Below, piece by piece: positions 50,895 through 59,011 of a stretch of 64,000 nt of DNA. Each line of letters starts with the position of its first letter. Positions within the stretch are counted from its first letter, which is position 1. The stretch comes from Christiangramia forsetii KT0803 (GTDB lineage Bacteria; Bacteroidota; Bacteroidia; Flavobacteriales; Flavobacteriaceae), in assembly GCF_000060345.1 (NCBI RefSeq), contig NC_008571.1, positions 2,542,001-2,606,000 of the forward strand, written 5' to 3'. The notes below the pieces were generated by a model. That model did not search any database. It saw nothing but the letters and a program-made list of their open reading frames with translations, and was not told the DNA's origin. The position numbers and the translations under genes are program-made.

Positions 50895-51130
50895 ATCGTT
50901 CTAGGTCTTCCTGAATCATCACAGATACGGATTCCATCTTCAATTATTTTATCCTGTCTTTTGAGTTCACTTAGGCGTTTCCATACCTGTTGATCTTTAA
51001 GACCACAGGCATTGGCGATATCTTCAAAAGTTCCTTTTTTGATCTTCCTAAGACCCCTTATAATTTTAGTATGAACCCGTTCTTTGTGTGGCTTCACGCT
51101 TTCGTGAGCCAGGTAGCTTGTAGTTTTCAT
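50876..51130 (-). CDS. Winged-helix DNA-binding protein
   Basis: An 84-aa protein with a winged-helix pattern: KIKKGTFEDIANACGLKDQQ, VWKRLSELKRQDKI, then a wing with [13 protein letters not shown]. It is likely a DNA-binding regulator or replication accessory factor. The leader motif at 51144-51155 lies 13 bases before its start. Confidence 0.7.
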   Translation of the reverse strand: MKTTSYLAHESVKPHKERVHTKIIRGLRKIKKGTFEDIANACGLKDQQVWKRLSELKRQDKIIEDGIRICDDSGRPRTIWKIID

Positions 51131-51160
51131 AATGTGATGTGATATTAATTGTTGAAAATT

Positions 51161-51442
51161 CTAGTATGCTGATTGCGATAGGTTTACCCTATCAATACCC
51201 TTAGCATAAATGTTATTGAACCTGGTTTGATTACGGCTTTTGCTAGATACATTTTCTGTAGCTACACTTACCGAATCGTTAACGGAAAATTCTCTTTCGA
51301 GTACCGTTAATTGTGGTCCTTTGAACTCGATCCAGACGCTTTGTTTTGCATCTTCTCGTACTTTTACTAATCTTTTTTTGTGACCGGTATTATACGGGTC
51401 GCGCTCTGAAATTTCCTCTATAATTCCTGTGTAAATTTTCAT
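51161..51442 (-). CDS. OB-fold (DUF3127/SSB-like) protein
   Basis: A 93-aa beta-rich protein (MKIYTGIIEEISERDPYNTG, SVWIEFKGPQLTVLER, VNDSVSVATENVSSKSRN, FNNIYAKGIDRV). The strand pattern is that of small OB-fold proteins related to DUF3127, likely to bind single-stranded DNA. Its place among recombination and replication genes fits an SSB-like role. Confidence 0.6.
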   Translation of the reverse strand: MKIYTGIIEEISERDPYNTGHKKRLVKVREDAKQSVWIEFKGPQLTVLEREFSVNDSVSVATENVSSKSRNQTRFNNIYAKGIDRVNLSQSAY

Positions 51443-51879
51443 AAATATTGTTTTGAGGTATGTTTACTTAATTCGTTTTCTATGGTTTCAAGCCAGACCA
51501 GATCTTTAGGTTCTGGTAATGGAAAGCCCTGCTGTGCTGAGAAGTCTAAAAATCTACTGATAGCAAGGCTGTTCTCATCTGTTTTTAGATCGGCGGTACT
51601 TCGCCATTTTTCTACTTTCTCCCCGAAATACTCTTCTTCCCCTTCGTAAAAAATATCAGGGTTAACTACTTTTTTAAATATGTTTTGCTTGACTTCCTGT
51701 AGTGTATGTCCAAAATGCAACCCGAAGTAATTGAATAGAAGATGCTCGTAGCTATTTTGAGCAATAGAGCGCTTCTTTTTCTTTTCAGTAAGCTCAATAC
51801 GCTTTCCTTTACCGATAAGGTATTTGAAACGCTCTATGGCATTTTGTTTTTCGAGGGGTATGTTCGTGCGGTATATCAA
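51439..51879 (-). CDS. NinB-like recombination protein
   Basis: A 146-aa basic protein starting at TTG directly after the upstream stop. KKRSIAQNSYEHLLFNYFGL resembles the R.x.QN...H.L motif of NinB/ORF-family proteins that bind ssDNA and help recombination. It overlaps the OB-fold gene by 4 bases. Confidence 0.5.
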   Translation of the reverse strand: MIYRTNIPLEKQNAIERFKYLIGKGKRIELTEKKKKRSIAQNSYEHLLFNYFGLHFGHTLQEVKQNIFKKVVNPDIFYEGEEEYFGEKVEKWRSTADLKTDENSLAISRFLDFSAQQGFPLPEPKDLVWLETIENELSKHTSKQYL

Positions 51880-52392
51880 TTAAAGTTTGTTTTTATCTAT
51901 TGCCAAACCTTTTTCTATTAGTCCGAATACGTCGAAATGCCATTCAAAAAGCTTAAATAGTAATTCGTGTTTGCAAGCTGAAATACCTTCGCCGTCATCC
52001 CATCGGGAAAAATTTTTATCTTTTTTATGGAATCTTAAAGCAAACCAAGTAGGAACATATTCTAATTCTAATAGATAATCATTTTCATGAAAATCAGAGC
52101 TAAAATCAATATCTACTTCATCGTCGAATTCAATTTTTGATAGCTCAACAATCGGCAAAAACTTATTATTATTATGTTTAATATCTTTTGTTAGATCGCT
52201 TAAAGGTCTTAGGATAAGTTTGGTGTCTTCTAATTTCCAAACACCACTTGCTCCGTGATAATTCCAATACACTCTATCGCAGCTACCTAATATCCCTGTT
52301 ATTATAGGATCTGGATAAATTTTAGTTAAACCTTTTATTTTCAAGCCATAAGGCAAATAAGGTGCTAAATGTTTTAATTCTAACTTTTCCAT
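51880..52392 (-). CDS. Hypothetical phage protein
   Basis: A 170-aa protein that starts MEKLELKHLAPYLPYGLKIK. It has an N-terminal beta region (NYHGASGVWKLEDTKLILRP) and an acidic, aromatic C-terminal half. The LAPYLPYGLK phrase recurs in unassigned Bacteroidota phage proteins. The ATG at 52392 is used, as the longer frame overlaps the NdpA-like gene. Confidence 0.6.
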   Translation of the reverse strand: MEKLELKHLAPYLPYGLKIKGLTKIYPDPIITGILGSCDRVYWNYHGASGVWKLEDTKLILRPLSDLTKDIKHNNNKFLPIVELSKIEFDDEVDIDFSSDFHENDYLLELEYVPTWFALRFHKKDKNFSRWDDGEGISACKHELLFKLFEWHFDVFGLIEKGLAIDKNKL

Positions 52393-52396
52393 ACCT

Positions 52397-52903
52397 CTAC
52401 TTCTTTTCTGAATTAAAATAACACAGATAATAATACATCTGCTTTTCTTCGTCCCATCCTTTTTCAAGGAACTTATCCGCGCTCTCAGCGTTCACAAAAT
52501 CCATTTTGATAGTCATATTGCTGTCAAGTTCAATAACACCTTTAAACTTCTTACGGCTTTCAGAAACAGCCCCATTATCAATAGGAAAAGAAGAAAGATC
52601 CTGAACACTATATTTAGGTCCTTTTTCTGTTTTGTAATTCTGGAATTCAGGTATTAAACCCGGGTTTTTGAACTGGCTTAAAAACTGATCTTCGTTAAAC
52701 TCAAGATCTATCTCATGGGAAAACTTGAAATAGTTTTCTTCTTTTTCCCGGAAAGGTTTTAAATAGTACTCTTTTAAAAGGGGCGTAATTTCATCGTTCA
52801 AAGATGTTTGTTCCTGGGAAAGGAATTTACCTTCTCCACGGGATTTGTTGCCTATTTTATGAATGGCAAGATTTGCAATTTGTGCATTAAATAAGTTAAT
52901 CAT
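52397..52903 (-). CDS. NdpA-like nucleoid-associated protein, shortened
   Basis: A 168-aa protein. The N-terminal 75 residues match the start of 37-kDa nucleoid-associated (NdpA/YejK) proteins (LAIHKIGNKSRGEGKFLSQE, then LLKEYYLKPF). The C-terminal segment KGVIELDSNMTIKMDFV also looks family-like, but the usual length is about 330 aa, so the middle is missing. Phage-encoded versions may shape or protect phage DNA. The leader motif (52915-52925) precedes it. Confidence 0.65.
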   Translation of the reverse strand: MINLFNAQIANLAIHKIGNKSRGEGKFLSQEQTSLNDEITPLLKEYYLKPFREKEENYFKFSHEIDLEFNEDQFLSQFKNPGLIPEFQNYKTEKGPKYSVQDLSSFPIDNGAVSESRKKFKGVIELDSNMTIKMDFVNAESADKFLEKGWDEEKQMYYYLCYFNSEKK

Positions 52904-52914
52904 TGATGTAGTAT

Positions 52915-53115
52915 TTAATTGTTGATTTTAAAGTAATTGTCTGCCGTAATTGTTGGACGGCATTTAATTTTTTGTTCTTCTACCAGTTCCTGAAGAAATG
53001 GTTCAAGCTCTTTAAGATGAAATCCATTATGTCCATCTGAAATTTCTGATTTCTTTTCTACCAGAAATAGTAGTAATGATTTGATATCTTCTTTTTCTTC
53101 TGGGGTTAGGTTCAT
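52915..53115 (-). CDS. Small hypothetical protein
   Basis: A 66-aa helical, acidic protein (MNLTPEEKEDIKSLLLFLVE). The last residues INN and the stop codon are encoded by the leader motif of the next gene. It overlaps the YopX gene by one base. Its function is unknown. Confidence 0.5.
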   Translation of the reverse strand: MNLTPEEKEDIKSLLLFLVEKKSEISDGHNGFHLKELEPFLQELVEEQKIKCRPTITADNYFKINN

Positions 53116-53510
53116 TATTCGTAAATATTAGCAGTGATTTCATAGGTAAAATTCGCTAACTCATCACTCAATAAATCTCCAATGGACTTATCTTGTTTGA
53201 AAGAGTTATCTAATTTCCATGCTCCTATTTTTTCACACCAAAAGACTTGCATTTTAGATTGAATATTTCCCTCGTCTGTTTCAGTCCAGTCGCTTAGAAT
53301 ATCGCCTTCAAAAATCTCTTTCGCATTTCTATCTTTAAAGCCTGTAAACTGACTAACTGTATCTTTTTTAACAGGGAAATAATTTGAATCGTCGGTCTCT
53401 TTGATAAATTCAACGATATATTGTCCTAGTGGATTGGCATCGATTAGACTGCCATATTTCCACTTTTTAGTTATTAAGCTTTTTCCACGAAATTTTATTT
53501 CTCTACCCAT
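53115..53510 (-). CDS. YopX-family phage protein
   Basis: A 131-aa YopX protein: REIKFRGKSLITKKWKYGSL, DTVSQFTGFKDRNAKEIFEG and DILSD follow the family closely. The function is unknown despite the wide phage distribution. It is a paralogue of the gene at 35652-36023 but better conserved. Confidence 0.85.
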   Translation of the reverse strand: MGREIKFRGKSLITKKWKYGSLIDANPLGQYIVEFIKETDDSNYFPVKKDTVSQFTGFKDRNAKEIFEGDILSDWTETDEGNIQSKMQVFWCEKIGAWKLDNSFKQDKSIGDLLSDELANFTYEITANIYE

Positions 53511-53513
53511 ATC

Positions 53514-54251
53514 TTAAAAAGGATTACGATTAAAATTTATTTTCATTCCGTTACTAGCTACACTTACGTTTTTACCAGTAATATTTTCTACAGCTTTTTT
53601 AAAATTTACTTCATGGCTGTTCCCGTCTGATAAGTGAATAAGTACAATGTTATTCACCTGGCTTAAATCATTTGCTTTTAGAAATTCCAGGCAGTTCTCC
53701 AGACTTAAATGTGAATGGATCACCCGGTTTCTTAGAAACTTTGGATTAGCTCCATTTGCTACTCTTTGATCTATAATTTCCTTGGAATAATTCGCTTCTA
53801 CTATAATGTTATGAAGCGGCGGAAATACATATTCACAGTATTTAGTATCAGTGATAAAAACTACCCGACCGCAATCTGGATGCACTATATAAAATCCAAA
53901 TGTTGGTACATCGTGCTTAACTCCGAAAGGTTTGATCTGGAAGTTTCCAATTTTATAAACTTGGTTTTCCATCATCATACAAGCCCGGTGATGCATAGTT
54001 GTTCCACAAGCTTCATGCGTTGCTTCAGAAGCCCAAACATTGATTCCGGCTGCCATAGTCTCTTTTATTGATTTGGCATGATCTCCGTGACAATGGGAAA
54101 CAATAGCTCCGGAAACTTTAGAAAAAGAGAAGTTTAGTGCTTTCTTGATCTCATTGAAGTTTACACCGCATTCGATAAGAAGAGCCTCGGAATCGTTTTC
54201 CAATAAATATGCGTTCCCTCGGCTCCCCGATCCTATAATTTTTAAATCCAT
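53514..54251 (-). CDS. MBL-fold metallo-hydrolase, likely recombination nuclease partner
   Basis: A 245-aa metallo-beta-lactamase-fold protein. VSHCHGDHAKS (HxHxDH) lies near residue 53, a later KHDVPTFGFYI contributes a His, VFITDTKYCEY the Asp and IHSHLSLENC the last His. It is close to the YycJ/VicX branch. The gene follows recT with one 55-aa gene between and overlaps that gene (TAATG), so it may be the nuclease acting with RecT, as inferred from similar modules. Confidence 0.75.
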   Translation of the reverse strand: MDLKIIGSGSRGNAYLLENDSEALLIECGVNFNEIKKALNFSFSKVSGAIVSHCHGDHAKSIKETMAAGINVWASEATHEACGTTMHHRACMMMENQVYKIGNFQIKPFGVKHDVPTFGFYIVHPDCGRVVFITDTKYCEYVFPPLHNIIVEANYSKEIIDQRVANGANPKFLRNRVIHSHLSLENCLEFLKANDLSQVNNIVLIHLSDGNSHEVNFKKAVENITGKNVSVASNGMKINFNRNPF

Positions 54252-54418
54252 TAAAGTTCTGTATCTCTTAATTCAACTTTACAAGACAATGAATCTTCCA
54301 AAGCCTGAAGTAATTTTAAATCTTCATTAGCTCTATCGCTTTCTTTTTCGCTTTCAGAATAAGCTTTCAAAACCTTGAATCCTGAACCGTCTGAATAATA
54401 TGAAACAAGTACTTTCAT
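54251..54418 (-). CDS. Small hypothetical protein
   Basis: A 55-aa acidic protein, MKVLVSYYSDGSGFKVLKAY followed by a Ser/Glu-rich helix. It is placed between recT (3 bases) and the MBL gene (overlap of one base). Its function is unknown. Confidence 0.55.
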   Translation of the reverse strand: MKVLVSYYSDGSGFKVLKAYSESEKESDRANEDLKLLQALEDSLSCKVELRDTEL

Positions 54419-54421
54419 AAA

Positions 54422-55363
54422 TTAAGCTCCAAATCCCGGTGAATTAGCCATTGATGATTGACCTTCTTCCTCAGCCATTGCCTCCTCATAAAGACGTTCA
54501 TTTTCATCATCTTCATTTTCAGCTTCATTTGTTGGAAACTCATCTTCTTCATAATCGGCATCTTCAATATCTGAAGTATCAAAATTTCGCTTATTAGCTT
54601 TGGTTTTAACCTCGTGTTTCAGGTCCTCAGAAGGAACATCGATAATCTTTCTTTCATCTTCATCTTCGTAAAGCACGCTATCGTCACTACTTCTAATCAA
54701 AGCATCACAGGCCCTGTTAATGACTGATTTTCTAGCCATACGATCAGGGAACTTTTTATGAGCCGGACTGGTTCCGTTAGCATGACCTTGTTGCCATGCT
54801 GCAACAATCTGGGGTTTACTCATGATTTCAACATCAAAAGTCCCATCATTCATTTCCATAATAGCATACGCACCTTTAAACTCATTACTTCCCATACTTT
54901 CTAAAGTTTGGGTATGCTTGGTGACTTTCTTTCTACCGGTAGACGGATCTACTTCAAATTCGAAAGTATCATCTTTAAATACTGCATGGGCTTTGATGTC
55001 TTTTAATCCGGCATATCTTTTAGCCATGGCAATTTTCCCTGTATAATCTGGAATACATTCTATTTTACCACCGTAAGGCACGAAATAGCATTGCTTTTTC
55101 ATTGGGTTTAATCCCCAAACTACCATCTTCAAAAGAGCTTCGGATAGACTGGTAACTGAACAGCTTTCTAATACTGGTTTTTTATTTTTATCCTTGGTTT
55201 CAGATAAGATCAAATAAGCCGATTTAAGAGAGTTTTCTACTGAATAGTTCTTAGGTATTCTAAGCTCTCCTGTTTGTTCAAACTCGTTGACTTTAGCAAG
55301 TACCCTGGTAGATATATCCTGCTTTTTTTGTTTCACTAATTGCTTTGAAGTTTCTGAACTCAT
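54422..55363 (-). CDS. recT: RecT single-strand annealing protein
   Basis: A 313-aa RecT-family protein: NSLKSAYLILSETK at the start of the core, SLSEALLKMVVWGLNPMKKQ, CYFVPYGGKIECIPDYTGKI and the helix VINRACDALIRSSDDSVLYE. It anneals complementary single strands during phage recombination and replication. The C-terminal 70 residues are acidic. The leader motif variant at 55373-55384 precedes it and provides the stop of the 79-aa gene. Confidence 0.93.
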   Translation of the reverse strand: MSSETSKQLVKQKKQDISTRVLAKVNEFEQTGELRIPKNYSVENSLKSAYLILSETKDKNKKPVLESCSVTSLSEALLKMVVWGLNPMKKQCYFVPYGGKIECIPDYTGKIAMAKRYAGLKDIKAHAVFKDDTFEFEVDPSTGRKKVTKHTQTLESMGSNEFKGAYAIMEMNDGTFDVEIMSKPQIVAAWQQGHANGTSPAHKKFPDRMARKSVINRACDALIRSSDDSVLYEDEDERKIIDVPSEDLKHEVKTKANKRNFDTSDIEDADYEEDEFPTNEAENEDDENERLYEEAMAEEEGQSSMANSPGFGA

Positions 55364-55373
55364 GATTTAAATA

Positions 55374-55613
55374 TTAATTGTTAGAATTTAATTTTCTGGA
55401 TATTATTCCTAGATGAATTTTAGCAATGTGCCCAGGATCATCATAAACCTCTTCTATATCTTCATCAAAATCATTTACCTTTTCGAAACCTTTTTTACAG
55501 TCATCAACAAGCATCAAAAGTTTTCTGATCGTTTCATACTGACTTTCACAAATTTGTTCTAGTTCACTTTGAGAGTGTACCTTTCTACCTCTATATTGAT
55601 TTTTGTATGCCAT
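55374..55613 (-). CDS. Small hypothetical protein
   Basis: A 79-aa protein, basic N-terminus (YKNQYRGRKVHSQSELEQIC), acidic middle. It lies between the SbcC-like ATPase and recT. Its last two Asn residues and stop fall in the leader motif of recT. Its function is unknown. Confidence 0.5.
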   Translation of the reverse strand: MAYKNQYRGRKVHSQSELEQICESQYETIRKLLMLVDDCKKGFEKVNDFDEDIEEVYDDPGHIAKIHLGIISRKLNSNN

Positions 55614-55624
55614 TAAGCTACAGT

Positions 55625-57649
55625 TTATAATTGTTCAACATTTGATTCTACTCTTAGCTTCTTATCATCTGGAGAAACAATCAGATTAATAATTTGCGAT
55701 TGGCTTTCTATAAGATTGGAAACACTTTCTCTGTTATCAATAAATACAGGGGCTGAAACTCCATAATGATCACTAAGGGTATTGATGATATCAATTCCGG
55801 CATTGATTTTCGATGCAGTATTTGCATCTGAAAATGGCACACCATTAATAAGTGCCTTACAAGTTGGAGCCTCTGCACCATTAACTTGTGCTTCGAAAAG
55901 CTTAAAGTTTACCATCTGGAACTTTTCATTAATGATATTTTCTAGTGTGTCCATCTTAGCCTTATTGAATTGCTCAATTATATACTGATCCTTTTCATAA
56001 TCTGCAATTTGTTGAGCAAGCTTACCTTCCTCTTCTGAAAGCTCTTCTTTACGCTTGTCAGCTGCAGCGATTTGATCTTTAATAGAAAGCTTAGATTTCA
56101 GGTTACTTATCTCAGTAGCGTACTTATCCTTTTCGGTTTTAAGTTCCGATACATCTACTGGTTTAATCTCAGACAATTCCTTATCCAGTATATTGAGCTC
56201 GGAAACCTTTCCAGAAATTACCTGGCTATCTTTAATAAGATCTTGTGCAAGCTGTTTTTCGTTTTTAATATTGGTGGAATTATCCTTAGCCGTTTCCAAA
56301 GCCTTATCCAGTTCGGTAAGCTCTTCGGTAATTTCTTCAATTTTACCGGTTCCAATTTCAATGCGCTCATCCAAAGTATTGATCCCGATCTTAGCCTCAT
56401 CTATAAGCTTACCATTGCCTTGACCTTTTGCTGTAATCGCAGCGAGGTCTTTCCTTTTATTTTCATTGAAATTCGATTCCAATTCAGATTTCTTCTGCTC
56501 AATATCCTCTGCTTCAAATTCACGCTTACAGGTAGGACACTTGCAATCACTCTCATCCATCTGAAAAGATTCTTTAGCGCGCTTATGCCATTTTTCCAGT
56601 AGTTCTTTATTCTGCTTAGAAAGACTTTCAATTTCCTGTTCCTTCTCTTTTTTATCAGCCTTGATCTTAGCTAACGTTTTTTGAGCTTTGGTAAGATCTT
56701 CGTTCTTAGCATTGATCTGAGACTGTATATCATTAGAAGCAGATGTCTGTTTTTGATATTCAGATTTAGCTTTCAGGTTTAGCCTATGCTTTTCATCTTC
56801 AATCTGGGATTCTAATACATGAATCTGTTTCTGAATTGCAGATTTCTTCTTCTGAACCTCTTTTTCAGATTCCAGTTTATCGGAAATCTGCTTTTCAACC
56901 CCTTCCAGTTCTTTTTTATTAGCCTGTATATCTCGTTCCACATCGTCAAAATCAATTGCTTCTGGCTTATTACGCTCCACCTCGTCTATACGGGTAGGAA
57001 TAACATTGATCTCTTTCTTAGATTTCAGAATGGAAGCTTTTATTTGCTTCTCATATTCTTCCAAAGATTTATTCGTAAGCTTGGAGAAAAGATCTTCAAA
57101 TTCCGGGTTTCCTTTAGCTACCTGTTCATCTGTAATCCCCCAGGCAATATCTAAAAGCACCTGTCTTTGATCCTGCCACTTTAATAAGTTGAAAGCTGCA
57201 GGTGAAGTGATAAGTTTAAAAACACTTTCATCTACCAGACTACTAATTTTAGCCGTGTAGTCTCGTTGGGTCATTGGTACCTCATTCCAACTGTATAAAG
57301 TTTCATGACCATTAAATTCAGATACAAGTGCACCTTTCTTTTTGGTCCACTTTTCCCTGTAGGTTCTTTTAAGTCCAATTTCTTCACCGTCTACAGTAAT
57401 AACAGCCTCTACCTCATGATCTATCTTAGGGATTACCTGGTTATTCTTATCCAGTGTTTTTATCTCGAAATTGGTTCTATCAGTACTATCTTTTCCAAAA
57501 AGTAACCAGCTAAAGGCGTCTACAATGGTTGTCTTTCCAGTGGCATTAGCACCCCAAATAGAAGTCTCTTTTTGGAAGTCCTCAATCTTAAGGTTTTTTA
57601 TTCCTTTAAAATTTCTAAGGATCAAAGATTTAATTTGAATTGTTTTCAT
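55625..57649 (-). CDS. SbcC/Rad50-like SMC ATPase
   Basis: A 674-aa P-loop ATPase. Walker A lies in IWGANATGKTTIVDAFSWLL (near residue 33), long coiled coils on both sides of a zinc hook CKCPTCKREF (near 372-381) follow, and the C-terminal part holds AGIDIINTLSDHYGVSAPVFIDN (split across signature and Walker B). It is shorter than SbcC (about 1000 aa), as is usual in phages. It likely works with RecT and a nuclease in end processing. The leader motif precedes it at 57660-57670. Confidence 0.85.
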   Translation of the reverse strand: MKTIQIKSLILRNFKGIKNLKIEDFQKETSIWGANATGKTTIVDAFSWLLFGKDSTDRTNFEIKTLDKNNQVIPKIDHEVEAVITVDGEEIGLKRTYREKWTKKKGALVSEFNGHETLYSWNEVPMTQRDYTAKISSLVDESVFKLITSPAAFNLLKWQDQRQVLLDIAWGITDEQVAKGNPEFEDLFSKLTNKSLEEYEKQIKASILKSKKEINVIPTRIDEVERNKPEAIDFDDVERDIQANKKELEGVEKQISDKLESEKEVQKKKSAIQKQIHVLESQIEDEKHRLNLKAKSEYQKQTSASNDIQSQINAKNEDLTKAQKTLAKIKADKKEKEQEIESLSKQNKELLEKWHKRAKESFQMDESDCKCPTCKREFEAEDIEQKKSELESNFNENKRKDLAAITAKGQGNGKLIDEAKIGINTLDERIEIGTGKIEEITEELTELDKALETAKDNSTNIKNEKQLAQDLIKDSQVISGKVSELNILDKELSEIKPVDVSELKTEKDKYATEISNLKSKLSIKDQIAAADKRKEELSEEEGKLAQQIADYEKDQYIIEQFNKAKMDTLENIINEKFQMVNFKLFEAQVNGAEAPTCKALINGVPFSDANTASKINAGIDIINTLSDHYGVSAPVFIDNRESVSNLIESQSQIINLIVSPDDKKLRVESNVEQL

Positions 57650-57834
57650 GATTGAATATTTAATTGTTGAGTATTTTTTAGTTCTATTTTTAGTTCTTGA
57701 TTTGGTTCCGGCTTTATGTTTCTGAAGAATTCATTCATAAAGCGTTGTTCCATTACATTGAGTTCATTCGTTCTTTTTCCGTTTACGAGCCAACGACCTT
57801 GCGTGTGCTCAATAACCATTACCATTGCTTCCAT
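57646..57834 (-). CDS. Small hypothetical protein
   Basis: A 62-aa protein (HTQGRWLVNGKRTNELNVME). The C-terminal TQQLNIQS and the stop are encoded by the leader motif of the ATPase gene, with an ATGA overlap. Its function is unknown. Confidence 0.5.
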   Translation of the reverse strand: MEAMVMVIEHTQGRWLVNGKRTNELNVMEQRFMNEFFRNIKPEPNQELKIELKNTQQLNIQS

Positions 57835-57839
57835 AATTT

Positions 57840-58019
57840 TTAAATTGCAACCGGGGCAGAATCCACTTCAGATTTTTTAAAGAATACTTTTTTTCCAAGA
57901 CGGTATTTTTGAATAATACCTTCCTTTTCATACCGCTGTAAAGTCCTTACAGAAATACCCCCTAAGTATTCACTTAGTCCCTTCCATTCATGTATCCAGT
58001 CCGTTGCTTTAGTTTTCAT
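57840..58019 (-). CDS. Small MerR/HTH17-type DNA-binding protein
   Basis: A 59-aa protein: EWKGLSEYLGGISVRTLQRY followed by EKEGIIQKYRLGKKVFFKKS. This is the excisionase-like winged-HTH pattern (HTH_17). It could be the excisionase or an early regulator. It sits directly after the LuxR-type regulator gene. Confidence 0.75.
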   Translation of the reverse strand: MKTKATDWIHEWKGLSEYLGGISVRTLQRYEKEGIIQKYRLGKKVFFKKSEVDSAPVAI

Positions 58020-58020
58020 T

Positions 58021-58620
58021 TTACGCGATTAAATGATTCTTATATGATGTAGATACCAGACCGGTTCTACTTTGAGTTCCGGTTTTTCTGAATAGCCTGG
58101 TATTGTGATACTCTAATGTTCTATCAGAAATATTAAGCTCTGCAGCAATGGCTTTATTAGGAAGATCCTTAGCAGCCATTAGGATTATTTTTATATCCCG
58201 ATTGTTTAACTCATTGTCATTTATTACAATGCACTTTTTATCAAAGTGAAGCGATGGGCAATCTTCGCCGGTTATAAAATTTTCTGAAGGTTGAAGAACT
58301 CCTGCAATAACATCAGGCTTCCCGTCTATACCTCCCCACATAAAGAAAGCGTATATCTCTACCTGTTCCACTTTAGAATAAGGCAGTCTATTTTCGTTTC
58401 TTAATAATTTGATGAAGCGCTGAGCACCTCTATCATTGGTGTACTCATTAAGAATATCTGTAAATATTGGAGCCGCTATCTTTTTAAAAGGGTAGCTTCT
58501 GCCTCCTTGCAGACATAATACTTTCATTCCTTCGCCTTTAGGGATAAATTCAATATCCTCTGGGATCAATGGATTAAGTCCTGCGATTAATTGTGGGTTG
58601 TGGTTAGTTGAATACTTCAT
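58021..58620 (-). CDS. LuxR-type HTH regulator
   Basis: A 199-aa protein. The C-terminal 60 residues form a GerE/LuxR HTH (NRDIKIILMAAKDLPNKAIA, then ELNISDRTLEYHNTRLFRKT). The N-terminal domain (IPKGEGMKVLCLQGG) is unassigned and could sense a signal or bind a partner. It is a probable early-gene activator. The leader motif at 58642-58653 precedes it, also serving as the end of the upstream gene. Confidence 0.75.
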   Translation of the reverse strand: MKYSTNHNPQLIAGLNPLIPEDIEFIPKGEGMKVLCLQGGRSYPFKKIAAPIFTDILNEYTNDRGAQRFIKLLRNENRLPYSKVEQVEIYAFFMWGGIDGKPDVIAGVLQPSENFITGEDCPSLHFDKKCIVINDNELNNRDIKIILMAAKDLPNKAIAAELNISDRTLEYHNTRLFRKTGTQSRTGLVSTSYKNHLIA

Positions 58621-58642
58621 AATTGAAAATTTTAAATGAATA

Positions 58643-58822
58643 TTAATTGTTGTTGTAATTTTTTATACTAGCCTTTTGATCTTGGGCCATTGATTGTGTT
58701 CTGAAATGCAGTTCTTTTTCATGTTCTGCGGAATTACCCTCAATTTTATACTTCTCTTTTGAGGTATCGTTTCTTTGCTGTATCTTTGATGTCAATACTT
58801 CGCTACGCCCCTCCTGGGGCAT
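58643..58822 (-). CDS. Small charged protein
   Basis: A 59-aa hydrophilic protein starting at ATG 58822, MPQEGRSEVLTSKIQQRNDT, ending in NYNNN. The leader motif 58833-58844 is at the normal distance before this ATG. The same frame is open to 58981, but that extension would translate a second leader motif and a GC hairpin and looks non-coding. Its function is unknown. Confidence 0.5.
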   Translation of the reverse strand: MPQEGRSEVLTSKIQQRNDTSKEKYKIEGNSAEHEKELHFRTQSMAQDQKASIKNYNNN

Positions 58823-58845
58823 TGATGTGAGTATTAATTGTTGAA

Positions 58846-58873
58846 GAGCCCCGGAAGTGATGAGCCGGGGCTC
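58846..58873. promoter_or_regulatory. GC-rich hairpin between two leader motifs
   Basis: GAGCCCCGG and CCGGGGCTC form a perfect 9-bp stem with a 10-base loop. Leader motifs flank it at 58833-58844 and 58890-58900. It could pause or attenuate the early transcript. On the plus strand a T run follows, which would make a terminator for any antisense transcript. Confidence 0.55.
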
Positions 58874-59011
58874 ACTTTTTTGTGATATACTAATTGTTGA
58901 AGAGCATTTTAAAAGGTTTGATGAAGCCTTTAAAGATGAGATTGGCTTAATTAAGCCCGCGACGATACCTCTACTTTTCATGATGGGGGGTTATTAATTG
59001 TTGAAATTTTA

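Noticed and set aside
58643-58981. A 112-aa version of the early protein starting at 58981
   Set aside because: Its first 53 codons translate a leader motif and a GC hairpin. The ATG at 58822 has the leader motif at the normal distance.
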